Numbered from the stretch's first letter, positions 39,141-49,075 are shown. The stretch: 64,000 nucleotides of DNA from an uncultured Cohaesibacter sp. (GCF_963667045.1 NZ_OY762934.1:5090501-5154500), one strand, 5' to 3'. Notes: generated from the letters alone by a model not told the origin. Numbers and translations: made by a program.

Positions 39141-39752
39141 CTAAAGGGTCGAGAGACTGTCCTGCAAGGTGGTGGCGGCGATGTCCTCGTCGGGAAGGCT
39201 GGCCACCGCTTCGCGGAGCATGGGCACGATGTCTCTTGCATGGCGTGTGGACAGGTAGGAAACGGCCATGTCCTGTCGGATGAAGTTTTCATCGCGCATG
39301 TGATCAAGAAAATCAGCCAAAGGATCCCAGAATCCCTCAATATTGGCCAATAGAACCGGTTTCTTGTGCTGACCTAGTTGAGCCCAGGTGAGCATCTCTA
39401 CCAGCTCCTCCAAGGTTCCGATGCCTCCGGGTAACGCAACGAACGCCTGCGCGGCGTCAAACATCTTGCGTTTTCTTTCGTGCATGTCTCTGGTGATAAT
39501 CAGGTCTTGTACGTCGGCGAGCATGACTTCCCTGTCCTTGAGAAAGCCGGGAATGATGCCGGTGACATGACCGCCGTTTTCCAGTACGCTTTTTGCAAGG
39601 ATGCCCATGAGGCCGACAGAACCGCCTCCATAGACAAGACCGATGCCTGCCTTTGCCATTTCCTGACCAAGCAGATGCGCCTCTTGCACAAAGACGGGAT
39701 TGTTGCCGCAGCCCGAGCCGCAATAGACGCAGATTTTTTGTAAAGTTGCCAT
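39141..39752 (-). CDS. LOG-family protein (cytokinin riboside 5'-monophosphate phosphoribohydrolase-like)
   Basis: A 203-residue Rossmann-fold enzyme of the TIGR00730/LOG group. Key motifs are Y-G-G-G-S-V-G-L-M-G (about 41-50) and P-G-G-I-G-T-L-E-E (about 107-115), with H-E-R-K-R-K-M-F between them. Many members hydrolyse nucleoside 5'-monophosphates to release the base; the plant-hormone role applies only to some. The start at 39752 (M-A-T-L-Q-K) is the normal family start; a further in-frame ATG at 39776 is less likely. Confidence 0.9.
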   Translation of the reverse strand: MATLQKICVYCGSGCGNNPVFVQEAHLLGQEMAKAGIGLVYGGGSVGLMGILAKSVLENGGHVTGIIPGFLKDREVMLADVQDLIITRDMHERKRKMFDAAQAFVALPGGIGTLEELVEMLTWAQLGQHKKPVLLANIEGFWDPLADFLDHMRDENFIRQDMAVSYLSTRHARDIVPMLREAVASLPDEDIAATTLQDSLSTL

Positions 39753-40024
39753 GGGTGCTGTGTGGCATTCGTGCAAGGTTGGGTCAAGCAGATTGCTGCT
39801 ATTTTTTGCTCAGCCTTGTCCGGGTGTTAAAAAAAGGTTAGGACTTGCCTTGGATGTTTGAGAATCTGTAGATTTTCAGCGGTTTTAGGTGCATCTAGGT
39901 GTCTGAAGCACAAACCGGTCTTTCCGCCCCTGGTAGCGCTGTTGCCTGTGGCGCAAGGTAGTGTTTGATCCGGGATTTGACGTGGCGCTGCCGCTGATCG
40001 GCACAACTGAAGTGTGATTATAGG

Positions 40025-41512
40025 ATGAAATCTGCTGCTCCATTTGTCGCAATTGTTTGCGGTGTTATTGTTGCCGTTGTTGTCGGTATTGGTGTGTTTG
40101 GTGACCGGATCGGTCTCGGCGGTGCGTCTGACGGTATCAAGAAAGGGCTTGCGCCTGTGACATCCCTGGTTGCTCCTTCAGGGCAGAAGGCTGAAGAGCC
40201 TGCTGCTGCCGAGCAGAAGGACGCTGCCGACAAGCCTGCCACCACAGAAACTGCCAAGACCGAAACCGAGGTAGCTGCACCTGCAGATAATGCCGCGCCA
40301 ACTTTTGATATCGTTCGGGTCGAGCCGAATGGCAACACGCTTGTTGCCGGTCGTGCCCAGCCGGGCTGGACTGTCGAGTTGAAAAATGGCGAGGCGACCC
40401 TCTCCAAGGCCGTCGCCGACGTCAATGGCGAGTGGGTCATGGTGCTGAGCGATCCGCTCGGGGCTGGGGTCTCCGACCTTTCCCTGTCAGCAAAGGCAAA
40501 GGATGGCGACGAAGCGGTGGCTTCTGCCAGCTCCGTGACGGTTTCCCGCTCTGAAGATGGCTCCGGCGATCTTCTGGTGGTTGAGACGGCACCGGGGCAG
40601 GCTTCCAAGGTTCTGGCCAGTGTTGCCAAGTCGAGTGAGAGTGCGGCTCCTGAAAAGAGCGCCTCTGAGGTTTCGGCTCCTGCCGTAGGGCAGACCGAGG
40701 TTGCCAGCGTGACCACTCCAGAAGCCGCAGCGCCAACTGTCTCCGCCGAGAAACCAGCGGCAACGCAAGAGCCTGCCACCCCATCGGCTGAAAGTCAGCA
40801 GGCAAGCGCTTCGACAGAAACGTCTGAAGCTGCTCCTGCCGCAACGCCAGCTCCTGCCGCTCCTGCGGTTAGTGCTGCGCCTTCCATGGTTGCCGTGGCT
40901 GGTCAGACCGTCGCGATCGAGGCTGTTGAGATTGAAGGCGATACGCTGTTTGTTGCCGGGGCAGCCGAGCCAGCAGGCTCCATCCTGCGGCTCTATATCG
41001 ATAATGGCGAGGTTGCCAACAGCAAGAGCGGCGAGACAGGGCGCTTCCTGTTCGACAACAAGGTCAATCTGGTAGACGGAGAGCATGTTGCGCGTGTTGA
41101 TATGTTGAACGGTGCCAACGGTCAGGTTCTGACCCGCGCGGAAGTCTCCTTTTCCAAGCAGACGGGCCTGATCCTCAATGTCACAGCGCAGGGTTCTCTG
41201 GGTGACAAATATCAGCATGGGGTCAGCGCATCCGCCGAATCCGGAACGGTTGAAACCAAGAAGGTGATCATCCGGCGCGGTGACAATCTCTGGACGATCG
41301 CCCGCCGTGTCTATGGCGCGGGGATCCGCTATTCCACCATCTATGACACCAATAACGATCAGATTCGCGATCCGCACTGGATCTATCCCGGTCAGGTGTT
41401 CGAGTTGCCGCATGGTCAGGATGGCTGGGACAACAATTTCGATGCTGTCGAGGAGCCTGATCAGAAATCAGCTCCGGCCGAGACACCAGCGCCGACCCCG
41501 GCGGCTGGCTGA
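40025..41512 (+). CDS. LysM-domain envelope protein with Ala/Glu/Thr-rich linkers
   Basis: A 495-residue protein anchored by one N-terminal helix (about 5-27, F-V-A-I-V-C-G-V-I-V-A-V-V-V). It contains two Ig-like beta segments (about 85-175 and 285-375, both with the pattern G-x-T-L-x-V-A-G-x-A-x-P) joined by low-complexity Ala/Glu/Thr/Pro-rich stretches, and a C-terminal LysM domain (about 414-463; R-R-G-D-N-L-W-T-I-A-R-R-V-Y-G) that should bind peptidoglycan. The last 30 residues are acidic and proline-rich. It probably links the inner membrane to the wall, and similar proteins are common in Hyphomicrobiales. Its precise role is unknown. Confidence 0.88.
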   Translation: MKSAAPFVAIVCGVIVAVVVGIGVFGDRIGLGGASDGIKKGLAPVTSLVAPSGQKAEEPAAAEQKDAADKPATTETAKTETEVAAPADNAAPTFDIVRVEPNGNTLVAGRAQPGWTVELKNGEATLSKAVADVNGEWVMVLSDPLGAGVSDLSLSAKAKDGDEAVASASSVTVSRSEDGSGDLLVVETAPGQASKVLASVAKSSESAAPEKSASEVSAPAVGQTEVASVTTPEAAAPTVSAEKPAATQEPATPSAESQQASASTETSEAAPAATPAPAAPAVSAAPSMVAVAGQTVAIEAVEIEGDTLFVAGAAEPAGSILRLYIDNGEVANSKSGETGRFLFDNKVNLVDGEHVARVDMLNGANGQVLTRAEVSFSKQTGLILNVTAQGSLGDKYQHGVSASAESGTVETKKVIIRRGDNLWTIARRVYGAGIRYSTIYDTNNDQIRDPHWIYPGQVFELPHGQDGWDNNFDAVEEPDQKSAPAETPAPTPAAG

Positions 41513-41550
41513 TTGGCCCCTTTCAGGATTGATTTGTCAAATTTCTGATG

Positions 41551-41587
41551 ATGGCTCGGAGCTGGTGCTTCGAGCCATTTTCTGTTT
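41551..41587 (+). terminator. Terminator after the LysM gene
   Basis: ATGGCTCG (41551-41558) pairs with CGAGCCAT (41571-41578), followed by TTTTCTGTTT. Confidence 0.75.
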
Positions 41588-41759
41588 GGCGAGTCGGGAG
41601 CGGCGCAAGTTCCGGCGGCATTCGGCTGCGGTGGGATACCCTTATCGTAAAATTGCGATGAAGCCTTGCCATCGCGGGCGGGTTGCTTTATTGATCGGTA
41701 AATGCCGATGAACTCTGCCGCCTGTTTTGGGCCGGTGTTGGCGAGATTGGGGAATGACA

Positions 41760-42140
41760 ATGGTCGATGAGACGGATGGCCGCGGGCAGGGGTGTTGTGG
41801 TGATGCCCGGCCAGAAGGAAAGGCTGATGGCTTTTGTTGCGGTGCCGACATCACCAGCGAGATGGGGCCACATATCGAGCTCGCCCGGGCCTTCAAGGCT
41901 CTTGCCCATCCCGCCCGCCTGATGATCCTTTCCAAGCTTGGGTCTCACCAGCATTGCTGCGGCGATATTTGTTCGTCTCTGCCTTTGGCCCAGTCGACCG
42001 TTTCCCAGCATCTCAAGGTGCTGCGCGAGTGCGGCTTCATCGAGTGGGAGACGGCGGGGCAGCATTCTCACTACAGGGTCAACTCGGACAAGGTTTCCTG
42101 GTTTCTCTCGCAAAGCGCAACGTTCTTTGCTGAAGGCTGA
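41760..42140 (+). CDS. Cysteine-rich ArsR-family regulator
   Basis: A 126-residue winged-helix protein with eight cysteines: pairs at 12-13 and 26-27 in the N-terminal extension, C66, C67 and C71 in the HTH region (H-C-C-G-D-I-C), and C91 next to the wing. The core (E-L-A-R-A-F-K-A-L-A-H-P-A-R and S-Q-H-L-K-V-L-R) is typical ArsR/SmtB. The C-C-G-D-I-C arrangement lies where ArsR and CadC bind As(III) or Cd(II), so a soft-metal or thiol-sensing role is likely. The start at 41760 (M-V-D-E-T-D) has GGGGA six bases upstream. An Atm1-type exporter gene lies 99 bases downstream on the same strand. Confidence 0.85.
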   Translation: MVDETDGRGQGCCGDARPEGKADGFCCGADITSEMGPHIELARAFKALAHPARLMILSKLGSHQHCCGDICSSLPLAQSTVSQHLKVLRECGFIEWETAGQHSHYRVNSDKVSWFLSQSATFFAEG

Positions 42141-42239
42141 CCATAATTCAGACCCATAATTCAGACTGGGGGATGCGCGCAGACCAGTGTGTTCATCCTT
42201 CCTACGGCCGATGGCCGACAATTGCAGGACCATATTCTC

Positions 42240-44168
42240 ATGAGAAAAACACCTTCCATTTCCAGACCAGGAAATGAAAGTGGCAAGGACATTGACGCGG
42301 AAGCATCCGCCTTTTCGACCTTGCGCAAACTGTGGCCATATATCTGGCCAGCCGACCGGAGTGACCTGAAAATGCGGGTGGCGCTGGCTGTTGCCGCGCT
42401 GGCGCTTGGCAAGATCATCAATGTTCTGACACCCTATTTCTTCAAATGGGCGACTGATGCCCTGACGGACAGCAACGCGCCGGATGGTGTGGGCGTGGTC
42501 GGCTGGCTGAGCATTCCGATCCTGCTGGTAGCCTCCTATGGGCTGGCGCGGATCATGAACGTCGGCTTTGACCAACTGCGTGACGCGCTGTTTGCTCGCG
42601 TCGGCCAGCATGCGGTGCGGAACCTGTCCTTCAAGACCTTCGAGCATTTGCACCAGTTGTCACTGCGCTTTCATTTGCAGCGACACACTGGCGGCCTTTC
42701 ACGCGTTATCGAGCGCGGAACGCACGCCATCGAGGGCGTGGTGCGTCATACGATCCTGCATGCGGTCCCAACCCTGTTGCAGTGTCTATTCATGGCGATC
42801 GTCATCGCCTTCCAGTTCAGTTTTGTCTATGTCATCGTGGTGGTGGTTATGATCGGTCTCTATATGACCTTCACGATCAAGGTGACATCCTGGCGTATCG
42901 ACATCCGGCGCCGTATGAACCAGTCGGACAATGACGCCAACTCCAAGGCCGTCGACAGTCTGCTCAACTATGAGACCGTCAAGTATTTTGGCAACGAGGC
43001 CATGGAGACGGCGCGCTATGACAGTTCGATGGCGGTCTATCAGAAGGCGGCGATCAGCACGTGGGTTTCGCTTGCATGGCTCAACTTCGGCCAGACGGTG
43101 ATCTTCTCCATCGGCATGGCTGTCTGTATGGCCCTGTCGGCCTATGGGGTCATGCAGGGTACTCAGACCGTAGGTGACTTCGTTCTTATCAACGCGCTGC
43201 TGATGCAGTTGTCGATCCCGCTCAATTTTTTCGGCTCCATGCATCGTGAGATAAAGCAGGGGTTGGTGGATCTGGAAGCGATGTTTGATTTGATGGGTCA
43301 GCCGTCGGAAGTGCTCGACAAACCTGCCGCCCAGCAGCTCGTGGTCTCGGGTGGCTCGGTGCGCTTCGAGGATGTGCATTTCCATTATGATGAAGCCCGT
43401 CCGATCCTGAAAGGCATCAGTTTTGAGGTGCCTGCTGGCAAGACCGTGGCCATTGTCGGGCCATCCGGTGCGGGCAAGTCGACGATTTCGCGCTTGCTGT
43501 TTCGCTTCTATGACGTCACTGGCGGCGGGATTTTTATCGACGATCAGGATATCCGAGACGTGCAGCAGCTGAGCCTGCGCAAGAGCATCGGCATGGTGCC
43601 GCAGGATACGGTGCTGTTCAACGATACGCTGCTCTATAACATCGGTTATGGTCGCCCTTCGGCGAACCGCGAGGAAATCGAGGCAGCCGCCCGAATGGCT
43701 CAGATCTCGACCTTCGTGAACAGCTTGCCTGACGGGTTTGATACCGAAGTCGGCGAACGCGGGCTGAAGCTCTCCGGTGGTGAGAAGCAGCGTGTGGCCA
43801 TCGCCCGGACCATTCTCAAGGCTCCGCCGATCCTGGTGCTCGATGAAGCGACCTCGGCACTGGACAGCCATACGGAGCAGGAAATCCAGACGGCACTGGA
43901 CGAGGTTTCCCAGAACCGGACGACGCTGGTCATCGCCCACCGCTTGTCGACGGTCATTGGCGCCGACGAGATCATCGTGCTGGAGGCTGGCAAGATAAAG
44001 GAGCGGGGACGCCATGCGGACCTGTTGGCTCAGGGTGGTCTTTATGCATCCATGTGGGATCGCCAGCGCGAAGCAAGCGAGGCCGAGGAGCGGTTGCGCA
44101 AGGCCGTGGAGGGGGACAACAAGGGCTATCTGCCCAGCCATGCCCCGGAGCTGCAGCCTGCTGAGTAA
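42240..44168 (+). CDS. Atm1/HMT1-type ABC exporter (membrane and ATPase fused)
   Basis: A 642-residue half-transporter with a type-I exporter membrane domain (about 35-330, six helices) and a nucleotide-binding domain: Walker A G-P-S-G-A-G-K-S-T (407-415), signature L-S-G-G-E-K-Q (511-517), Walker B I-L-V-L-D-E (531-536) and A-H-R-L-S-T. The membrane domain contains D-x-N-S-K-A-V-D-S-L-L-N-Y-E-T-V-K-Y-F-G-N-E, diagnostic of the Atm1/ABCB7 branch, which exports glutathione or glutathione-linked metal/sulfur compounds. The start at 42240 has AGGA upstream; the frame extends 17 codons further. The preceding Cys-rich ArsR gene probably regulates it. Confidence 0.93.
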   Translation: MRKTPSISRPGNESGKDIDAEASAFSTLRKLWPYIWPADRSDLKMRVALAVAALALGKIINVLTPYFFKWATDALTDSNAPDGVGVVGWLSIPILLVASYGLARIMNVGFDQLRDALFARVGQHAVRNLSFKTFEHLHQLSLRFHLQRHTGGLSRVIERGTHAIEGVVRHTILHAVPTLLQCLFMAIVIAFQFSFVYVIVVVVMIGLYMTFTIKVTSWRIDIRRRMNQSDNDANSKAVDSLLNYETVKYFGNEAMETARYDSSMAVYQKAAISTWVSLAWLNFGQTVIFSIGMAVCMALSAYGVMQGTQTVGDFVLINALLMQLSIPLNFFGSMHREIKQGLVDLEAMFDLMGQPSEVLDKPAAQQLVVSGGSVRFEDVHFHYDEARPILKGISFEVPAGKTVAIVGPSGAGKSTISRLLFRFYDVTGGGIFIDDQDIRDVQQLSLRKSIGMVPQDTVLFNDTLLYNIGYGRPSANREEIEAAARMAQISTFVNSLPDGFDTEVGERGLKLSGGEKQRVAIARTILKAPPILVLDEATSALDSHTEQEIQTALDEVSQNRTTLVIAHRLSTVIGADEIIVLEAGKIKERGRHADLLAQGGLYASMWDRQREASEAEERLRKAVEGDNKGYLPSHAPELQPAE

Positions 44169-44195
44169 GTGCGCAGTGATTATGGAACAAAAAAT

Positions 44196-44236
44196 AAAAA
44201 CCGTCGGCAATACAGTGTGTTGCCGATGGTTTTTTG
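44196..44236 (+). terminator. Terminator after the Atm1-type gene
   Basis: ACCGTCGGCAA (44200-44210) pairs with TTGCCGATGGT (44220-44230) with one wobble; a T-run follows. Confidence 0.85.
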
Positions 44237-44328
44237 TAAATTGATTCGGGTCCGTTTCGACGGCGAAATTGAATCACTTTTCCGGGCCAAGCCCTTGAGT
44301 GCAGAGTCCAATCCCGCCAGTTGCCGCT

Positions 44329-45081
44329 CTAGTCGTAGACCGGCGTGCCATAGGTTTTCCAGCTGGTCGTGCGGAAGTCATACATGCGGCCATGCTCCTG
44401 ACAGTCCGGTACAAGGCAGTTGACGATATGCGGTGCCAGCTCGCTTGGATGCGGCAGAACATTCGGATCCTCACCGGGCACGGCCTTGGCGCGCATGCCG
44501 GTTCTGGTTGGACCCGGATTGAAGCAGTTTACCCGGACCTTGGTCTGTTCGATTTCACCAGCATAGGTGCGGATCATTGCTTCCAGACCGGCCTTGGTGA
44601 TCGAATAGATGCCCCAGTAGGGTTTGCACTTGTGCGGCGATCCGGATGTCATGAACAGCGCCCGACCAGCGTCGGATTGACGCAACAGCGGGTCGAGCGA
44701 GCGGATAAGACGCCAGTTGGCCGTCAGATTGACGCCCATCACCTTTTCCCAGTCCTTGACCGGATCAAGATGGGTGATCGGCGTCACCGCGCCCAGAAGC
44801 CCGGCATTGCCAAGCAGGATATCGAGCTTGCCCCAGCGTTCATAGATTGCACCACCGAGCCTGTCGATGCCTTCGTAGTCCATCAGATCGAGCGGGACGA
44901 GAGTGGTAGAGCCGCCGATGGCCTTGATCTCGTCATCGAGCTCTTCCAGAGCACCAACCGTCTTGGCAACGGCAATGATGTGCGCGCCTTCCCGTGCCAG
45001 AGCAAGAGAGGCATGCCAGCCGATGCCGCGGGAGGCTCCCGTGACAACGGCAATGCGATCCTTGAGACGCTGTTCAGTCAT
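44329..45081 (-). CDS. Short-chain dehydrogenase/reductase family protein
   Basis: A 250-residue Rossmann-fold protein. The cofactor motif is T-G-A-S-R-G-I-G (about 14-21), the N-A-G motif appears as L-G-N-A-G, and the active-site tyrosine and lysine are in Y-S-I-T-K with a serine before it (M-T-S-G-S). The C-terminus is extended by a segment (about 225-250) ending in R-T-T-S-W-K-T-Y-G-T-P-V-Y-D, which I do not recognise in the best-known SDRs. Substrate is unknown. It follows purF by 14 bases on the same strand and is probably cotranscribed. Confidence 0.9.
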   Translation of the reverse strand: MTEQRLKDRIAVVTGASRGIGWHASLALAREGAHIIAVAKTVGALEELDDEIKAIGGSTTLVPLDLMDYEGIDRLGGAIYERWGKLDILLGNAGLLGAVTPITHLDPVKDWEKVMGVNLTANWRLIRSLDPLLRQSDAGRALFMTSGSPHKCKPYWGIYSITKAGLEAMIRTYAGEIEQTKVRVNCFNPGPTRTGMRAKAVPGEDPNVLPHPSELAPHIVNCLVPDCQEHGRMYDFRTTSWKTYGTPVYD

Positions 45082-45095
45082 CGATGTCCTTCTCC

Positions 45096-46655
45096 CTAGT
45101 CGACCAGCAGGCCCAGTGCCCTGTGGTTTTCTGAGGCTTCCAGATCCTTCAGTCGTGTCGGGTAGTCACCGGTGAAGCAGTGGTCGGTGAACTGCGGGTT
45201 CTTGTTGTTGCGGCCTTCATAGCCACAGGCGCGATAGATGCCATCGATCGAGATAAAGCCGAGGGAATCGGCGCCGATATATTTGCGCATGCCTTCCAGA
45301 TCATATTGGGCCGCCAGCAGCTTTTCGCGGTCCGGCGTGTCGATGCCATAATAGTCGGAGTGGGTGATCGGCGGGCTGGCCAGCAGCATGTGCACTTCGG
45401 TCGCGCCTGCATCGCGCATCATCTGCACGATCTTGGAGGAGGTGGTGCCGCGCACGAGGCTGTCATCGACCAGTACGATGCGCTTGCCCTGCACCTGAGA
45501 GCGGTTGGCCGAATGCTTCAGGCGCACGCCAAGGGCGCGGATCTGCTGGGTCGGCTCAATGAAGGTACGACCGACATAGTGATTGCGCACGATGCCGAGT
45601 TCAAACGGAACGTCGGCTTCCTGGGCGTAGCCGAGAGCGGCAGGCACACCGGAATCGGGCACCGGTACCACGACGTCGACATCGAGGGGATGTTCCTTGG
45701 CCAGCTCGCGGCCCATCGCCTTGCGGACTTCATAAACGGAACGACCGGCAATGAAGGAATCGGGGCGGGAGAAGTAGATATACTCGAAGATGTCGAGGCG
45801 GGCGGGCTGGTCCGGGAAAGGATGGTAGCTCTCTACGCCATCGTCGGTGCAGACGACCACTTCGCCATTCTTGATCTCGCGAACGAAATCGGCTCCGATC
45901 ATGTCCAGCGCACAGGTCTCGGAGGCCAGCACCGGCGAGCCGTTGAGGTCGCCAAGAACCAGCGGACGAATGCCGAGCGGGTCGCGGGCGCCGATCAGCT
46001 TCTTGCGGGTGAGGGCAACAAGGGCATAGCCGCCTTCCATCTGGCGGATGCCATCAATGAAGCGGTCGACGATGTTGGATTCGCGGCTCTTGGCGATCAG
46101 TTGCAGCACGACTTCGGAGTCCGACGTGGACTGGAAAATGGCGCCGCGTTTGATCAGCGATTTGCGCAAGGTCATGGCGTTGGTGAACTGGCCATTATGG
46201 GCGACGGCGATGCCGCCGCCTTCGAGTTCCGCAAACAGCGGCTGGACGTTGCGCAGGGCTGCGCCACCAGCTGTCGAATAGCGGTTATGGCCGATTGCGT
46301 TGCTGCCGGGCAGTTTCGCCATGGTCGTGGCATCTGAGAAGTTGTCGCCGACAAGGCCGAACTTGCGCTCCAGATGGAAGTGTTTGCCGTCATAGGTGGC
46401 GATACCGGCTGCTTCCTGTCCGCGATGCTGGAGGGCGTGAAGACCCAAGGCAGCCAGTGCGGATGCATCTGCGAAATTATGGATGCCGAAGACGCCGCAT
46501 TCTTCATGCAGGGTGTCTCCTTCGCCCTTCCAGTCATCAAAGGAACAATCGAGCGATCCGGCTGCCTGGCTGGTCGATTGTTCGCCTGATGCCGGATTGG
46601 TCTGGTCAATGGAGGAGAGGGAGTGAGACTGAGGAGAAAATCCCTTTTCCGACAT
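45096..46655 (-). CDS. purF: Amidophosphoribosyltransferase
   Basis: A 519-residue enzyme making phosphoribosylamine from PRPP and glutamine, first step of purine synthesis. The class II glutaminase domain begins with E-E-C-G-V-F-G-I, so C53 becomes the N-terminal nucleophile after autocleavage of a 52-residue propeptide. The PRTase domain has the PRPP loop [12 protein letters not shown]. The propeptide is much longer than usual (about 10-20), low in complexity and unlike the enzyme; no later methionine lies before the catalytic cysteine, so the start cannot be moved close to it. The SDR gene follows. Confidence 0.96.
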   Translation of the reverse strand: MSEKGFSPQSHSLSSIDQTNPASGEQSTSQAAGSLDCSFDDWKGEGDTLHEECGVFGIHNFADASALAALGLHALQHRGQEAAGIATYDGKHFHLERKFGLVGDNFSDATTMAKLPGSNAIGHNRYSTAGGAALRNVQPLFAELEGGGIAVAHNGQFTNAMTLRKSLIKRGAIFQSTSDSEVVLQLIAKSRESNIVDRFIDGIRQMEGGYALVALTRKKLIGARDPLGIRPLVLGDLNGSPVLASETCALDMIGADFVREIKNGEVVVCTDDGVESYHPFPDQPARLDIFEYIYFSRPDSFIAGRSVYEVRKAMGRELAKEHPLDVDVVVPVPDSGVPAALGYAQEADVPFELGIVRNHYVGRTFIEPTQQIRALGVRLKHSANRSQVQGKRIVLVDDSLVRGTTSSKIVQMMRDAGATEVHMLLASPPITHSDYYGIDTPDREKLLAAQYDLEGMRKYIGADSLGFISIDGIYRACGYEGRNNKNPQFTDHCFTGDYPTRLKDLEASENHRALGLLVD

Positions 46656-46988
46656 GAGCGTGAGATCCTTTCAAGTGAAACGCGGGGGCGTTTCAGGTCT
46701 TTGTTTGATACCATCACCGCCTGGGGCAGCGCATGAGCCAATCAAGGCGAAATGCATGCGGACTTTCGAGTGGGGGAAGGTCCGACTTTCTTGTTGTTCT
46801 GATGTCTAGAGCATCTCGCACTCAAGTGAGCTCAAAAGTGATGCAATGGCTCCAGAATGCAGAATGGCGGGAGGGTCCCGCCAATCTTGTTGCTGCAATG
46901 TCTATCACAGCAGGTGGTTTCAGTCATCTATGCTTTGGTCATTCCGATGTCTTTTATCCATGACAGAAACGGCGTGACGGCATGATGG
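46656..46988. other. Intergenic region between cvpA and purF
   Basis: About 330 bases, both neighbours on the minus strand. No gene was found. It should carry the purF promoter; a short imperfect palindrome (CACT-CA-AGTG, near 46820) is the only structure noted. Confidence 0.45.
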
Positions 46989-47546
46989 TTATTCCTGTGG
47001 TGCTTCGTCCGGCTCTTCGGTCGTGTTGTCCCGGTTGAGCTGAAGGGTCTCCTTGATCCGCACTTCCGGATCATCCGGTAGCAGATTGATGAGACGATCG
47101 CCAACCGTGTTGAGTAGCGGCTTGGCTTTGGCCTGGGCAATCCAGTCCGGCTGCTTGTCGCTCGGGACAAACCAGTTGAAGAAGACCATGGCAACCGCCA
47201 TCAGCACGGCGCCGCGAATGGCGCCAAAGACAAAGCCCAGCGTGCGGTCAAGCGCACCGATGGAACTGTCGAGCACAAAGTCGGAAATCTTGATGGTGAT
47301 GAAGGACACCACGACCAGCGTCACAAGGAAAATGCCCAGAGCGGTCGCCCCTTGGGCAACGATCGGCTCGGGCAGATAGGTTTTGACGTAAGGCAGAAGA
47401 TCATTCGTGAAACGAAGCGTTGCAAAAGCGGCGGCGAGCCATGCGGCAATAGACAGGACTTCCCGCACGAAGCCGCGGATCATGGCCAAAAAAGCTGAGA
47501 TCAGCAAGACGATAATAAAAATCCCGTCAAGGAGCGTGATGGGCAT
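46989..47546 (-). CDS. cvpA: CvpA family membrane protein
   Basis: A 185-residue protein with four predicted membrane helices (about 5-22, 28-45, 65-88, 100-120) and a hydrophilic C-terminal tail ending D-E-A-P-Q-E. It matches CvpA (colicin V production), which in many bacteria lies beside purF, as here. CvpA is needed for envelope stress and bile resistance in enterobacteria; its molecular activity is unclear. The start at 47546 (M-P-I-T-L-L-D) is the common family start; 19 further codons upstream are less likely. Confidence 0.9.
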   Translation of the reverse strand: MPITLLDGIFIIVLLISAFLAMIRGFVREVLSIAAWLAAAFATLRFTNDLLPYVKTYLPEPIVAQGATALGIFLVTLVVVSFITIKISDFVLDSSIGALDRTLGFVFGAIRGAVLMAVAMVFFNWFVPSDKQPDWIAQAKAKPLLNTVGDRLINLLPDDPEVRIKETLQLNRDNTTEEPDEAPQE

Positions 47547-47668
47547 CGTTAAGTCATCCCGTGTTTGGCCGAGCAGGGGCTGAGAGCTGTCAGACCTCGG
47601 CAAAATTGCGTTTAGGCCCTTCTATAGGGCCAAGAAAGGGGCAAGAGCAAGGCCTTTCAGCCAACTTC

Positions 47669-49075
47669 TTATGCGTCATGTGTGTCCTGTGACAGGATTT
47701 CGGTCCCTGATGCGATCCGGGCGACCAGATCGGTGAGGGTTGTCAGGCTGGAGAGCTCCAGTTCCGTGGCCTTTATCGACTTTAGAGAGGCTTCCGGCAG
47801 AAGCGCCTTGCCAAACCCGAGCTTGGCCGACTCCTTGATTCGCGCCGCCGTGTGCGATACCGGGCGGATGGCTCCAGACAGGCTGACCTCACCGAAATAG
47901 ACACAGTCCGAGGGCAGCGCAATACCCGCCAGCGAGGAGACCAGAGCGGCGGCGACGGCAAGATCGGCGGCTGGTTCTGAAATCTTCATGCCACCAGCAA
48001 CGTTGAGATAGACATCATGGCCGGAGAGCCGCACGCCGCAATGGGCGTCGAGCACGGCAAGGATCATCGACAGGCGGCTTGAGTCCCAGCCGACGACCGC
48101 GCGGCGCGGTGTGCCAAGCGATGACTGGGCGACGAGGGCCTGAATTTCTACCAGCAATGGGCGCGAGCCTTCCATTCCGGCCAGAACGGCTGCGCCGGGG
48201 GTCGAGGTGTTGCGCTCGCCAAGGAACATGGCGGAGGGGTTGGCTACCTGAGAAAGGCCGCCTCCGGTCATCTCGAAGACGCCGATTTCATCGGTCGGGC
48301 CGAAACGGTTCTTGATGGCGCGCAAAATGCGGAACTGATGTCCGGCGTCGCCTTCGAAATGCAAAACGCCATCCACCATATGCTCGACAACGCGCGGACC
48401 GGCGATCTGGCCATCCTTGGTTACATGGCCTACGAGGATCACGGCCGCGCCCGTCTGTTTGGCATAGCGGATCATCGCCTGTGCTGAAGCGCGGACCTGG
48501 GTTACGGTGCCCGGAGCGCTGTCGGCGGCTTCGGTCCAGAGGGTCTGGACCGAGTCGATGACCACCATTTCCGGCGGCGGGCCTGAGGTGAGGGTTGCCA
48601 GAATATCCTCGACGCTGGTCTCTGCGGCAAGTTGCACCGATGCCTTGGCCAGCCCAAGGCGGGCGGCACGCATTCGGACCTGATCGATGGCTTCCTCGCC
48701 GGATATATAGACCACGCGGTGGCCATTGTGTGTCAGTGCTGCGGAGGCCTGAATGAGCAGGGTTGACTTGCCGATACCCGGATCGCCGCCAAGCAACAGA
48801 ACCGACCCCTTGACGAAGCCACCACCGGTGACACGGTCCAGTTCGCCGACGCCGGTCTCGATGCGTGGCGCCGGCTTGTCCTCGCCAGACAACGGGACAA
48901 GCTCGACAATCCGTCCAGACTTGCCGCGCACGGTCTTTGGTGATCCGCCGATGCCTGCGCCTGCCGCCTCTTCGGTGATGGAGTTCCATTCACCACAGGC
49001 TTCGCAGCGTCCAGCCCAGCGGTTGGTCACCGCGCCGCAAGACTGGCAGACAAAGATCGATTTTTTGCGCGACAT
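47669..49075 (-). CDS. radA: DNA repair protein RadA
   Basis: A 468-residue RecA-like helicase acting in branch migration and recombinational repair. It has an N-terminal C4 zinc finger (C10, C13, C24, C27), the Walker A G-G-D-P-G-I-G-K-S-T (96-105), the RadA-specific K-N-R-F-G motif in the middle, and a C-terminal Lon-protease-like domain. Length matches. It stands between alr and cvpA on the minus strand, a common Hyphomicrobiales order. Confidence 0.97.
   Translation of the reverse strand: MSRKKSIFVCQSCGAVTNRWAGRCEACGEWNSITEEAAGAGIGGSPKTVRGKSGRIVELVPLSGEDKPAPRIETGVGELDRVTGGGFVKGSVLLLGGDPGIGKSTLLIQASAALTHNGHRVVYISGEEAIDQVRMRAARLGLAKASVQLAAETSVEDILATLTSGPPPEMVVIDSVQTLWTEAADSAPGTVTQVRASAQAMIRYAKQTGAAVILVGHVTKDGQIAGPRVVEHMVDGVLHFEGDAGHQFRILRAIKNRFGPTDEIGVFEMTGGGLSQVANPSAMFLGERNTSTPGAAVLAGMEGSRPLLVEIQALVAQSSLGTPRRAVVGWDSSRLSMILAVLDAHCGVRLSGHDVYLNVAGGMKISEPAADLAVAAALVSSLAGIALPSDCVYFGEVSLSGAIRPVSHTAARIKESAKLGFGKALLPEASLKSIKATELELSSLTTLTDLVARIASGTEILSQDTHDA

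Noticed and set aside
42786-44210. Minus-strand frame over the Atm1-type gene
   Set aside because: Shadow of the ABC exporter; its composition (His/Asp/Arg-rich) is typical of antisense translation.
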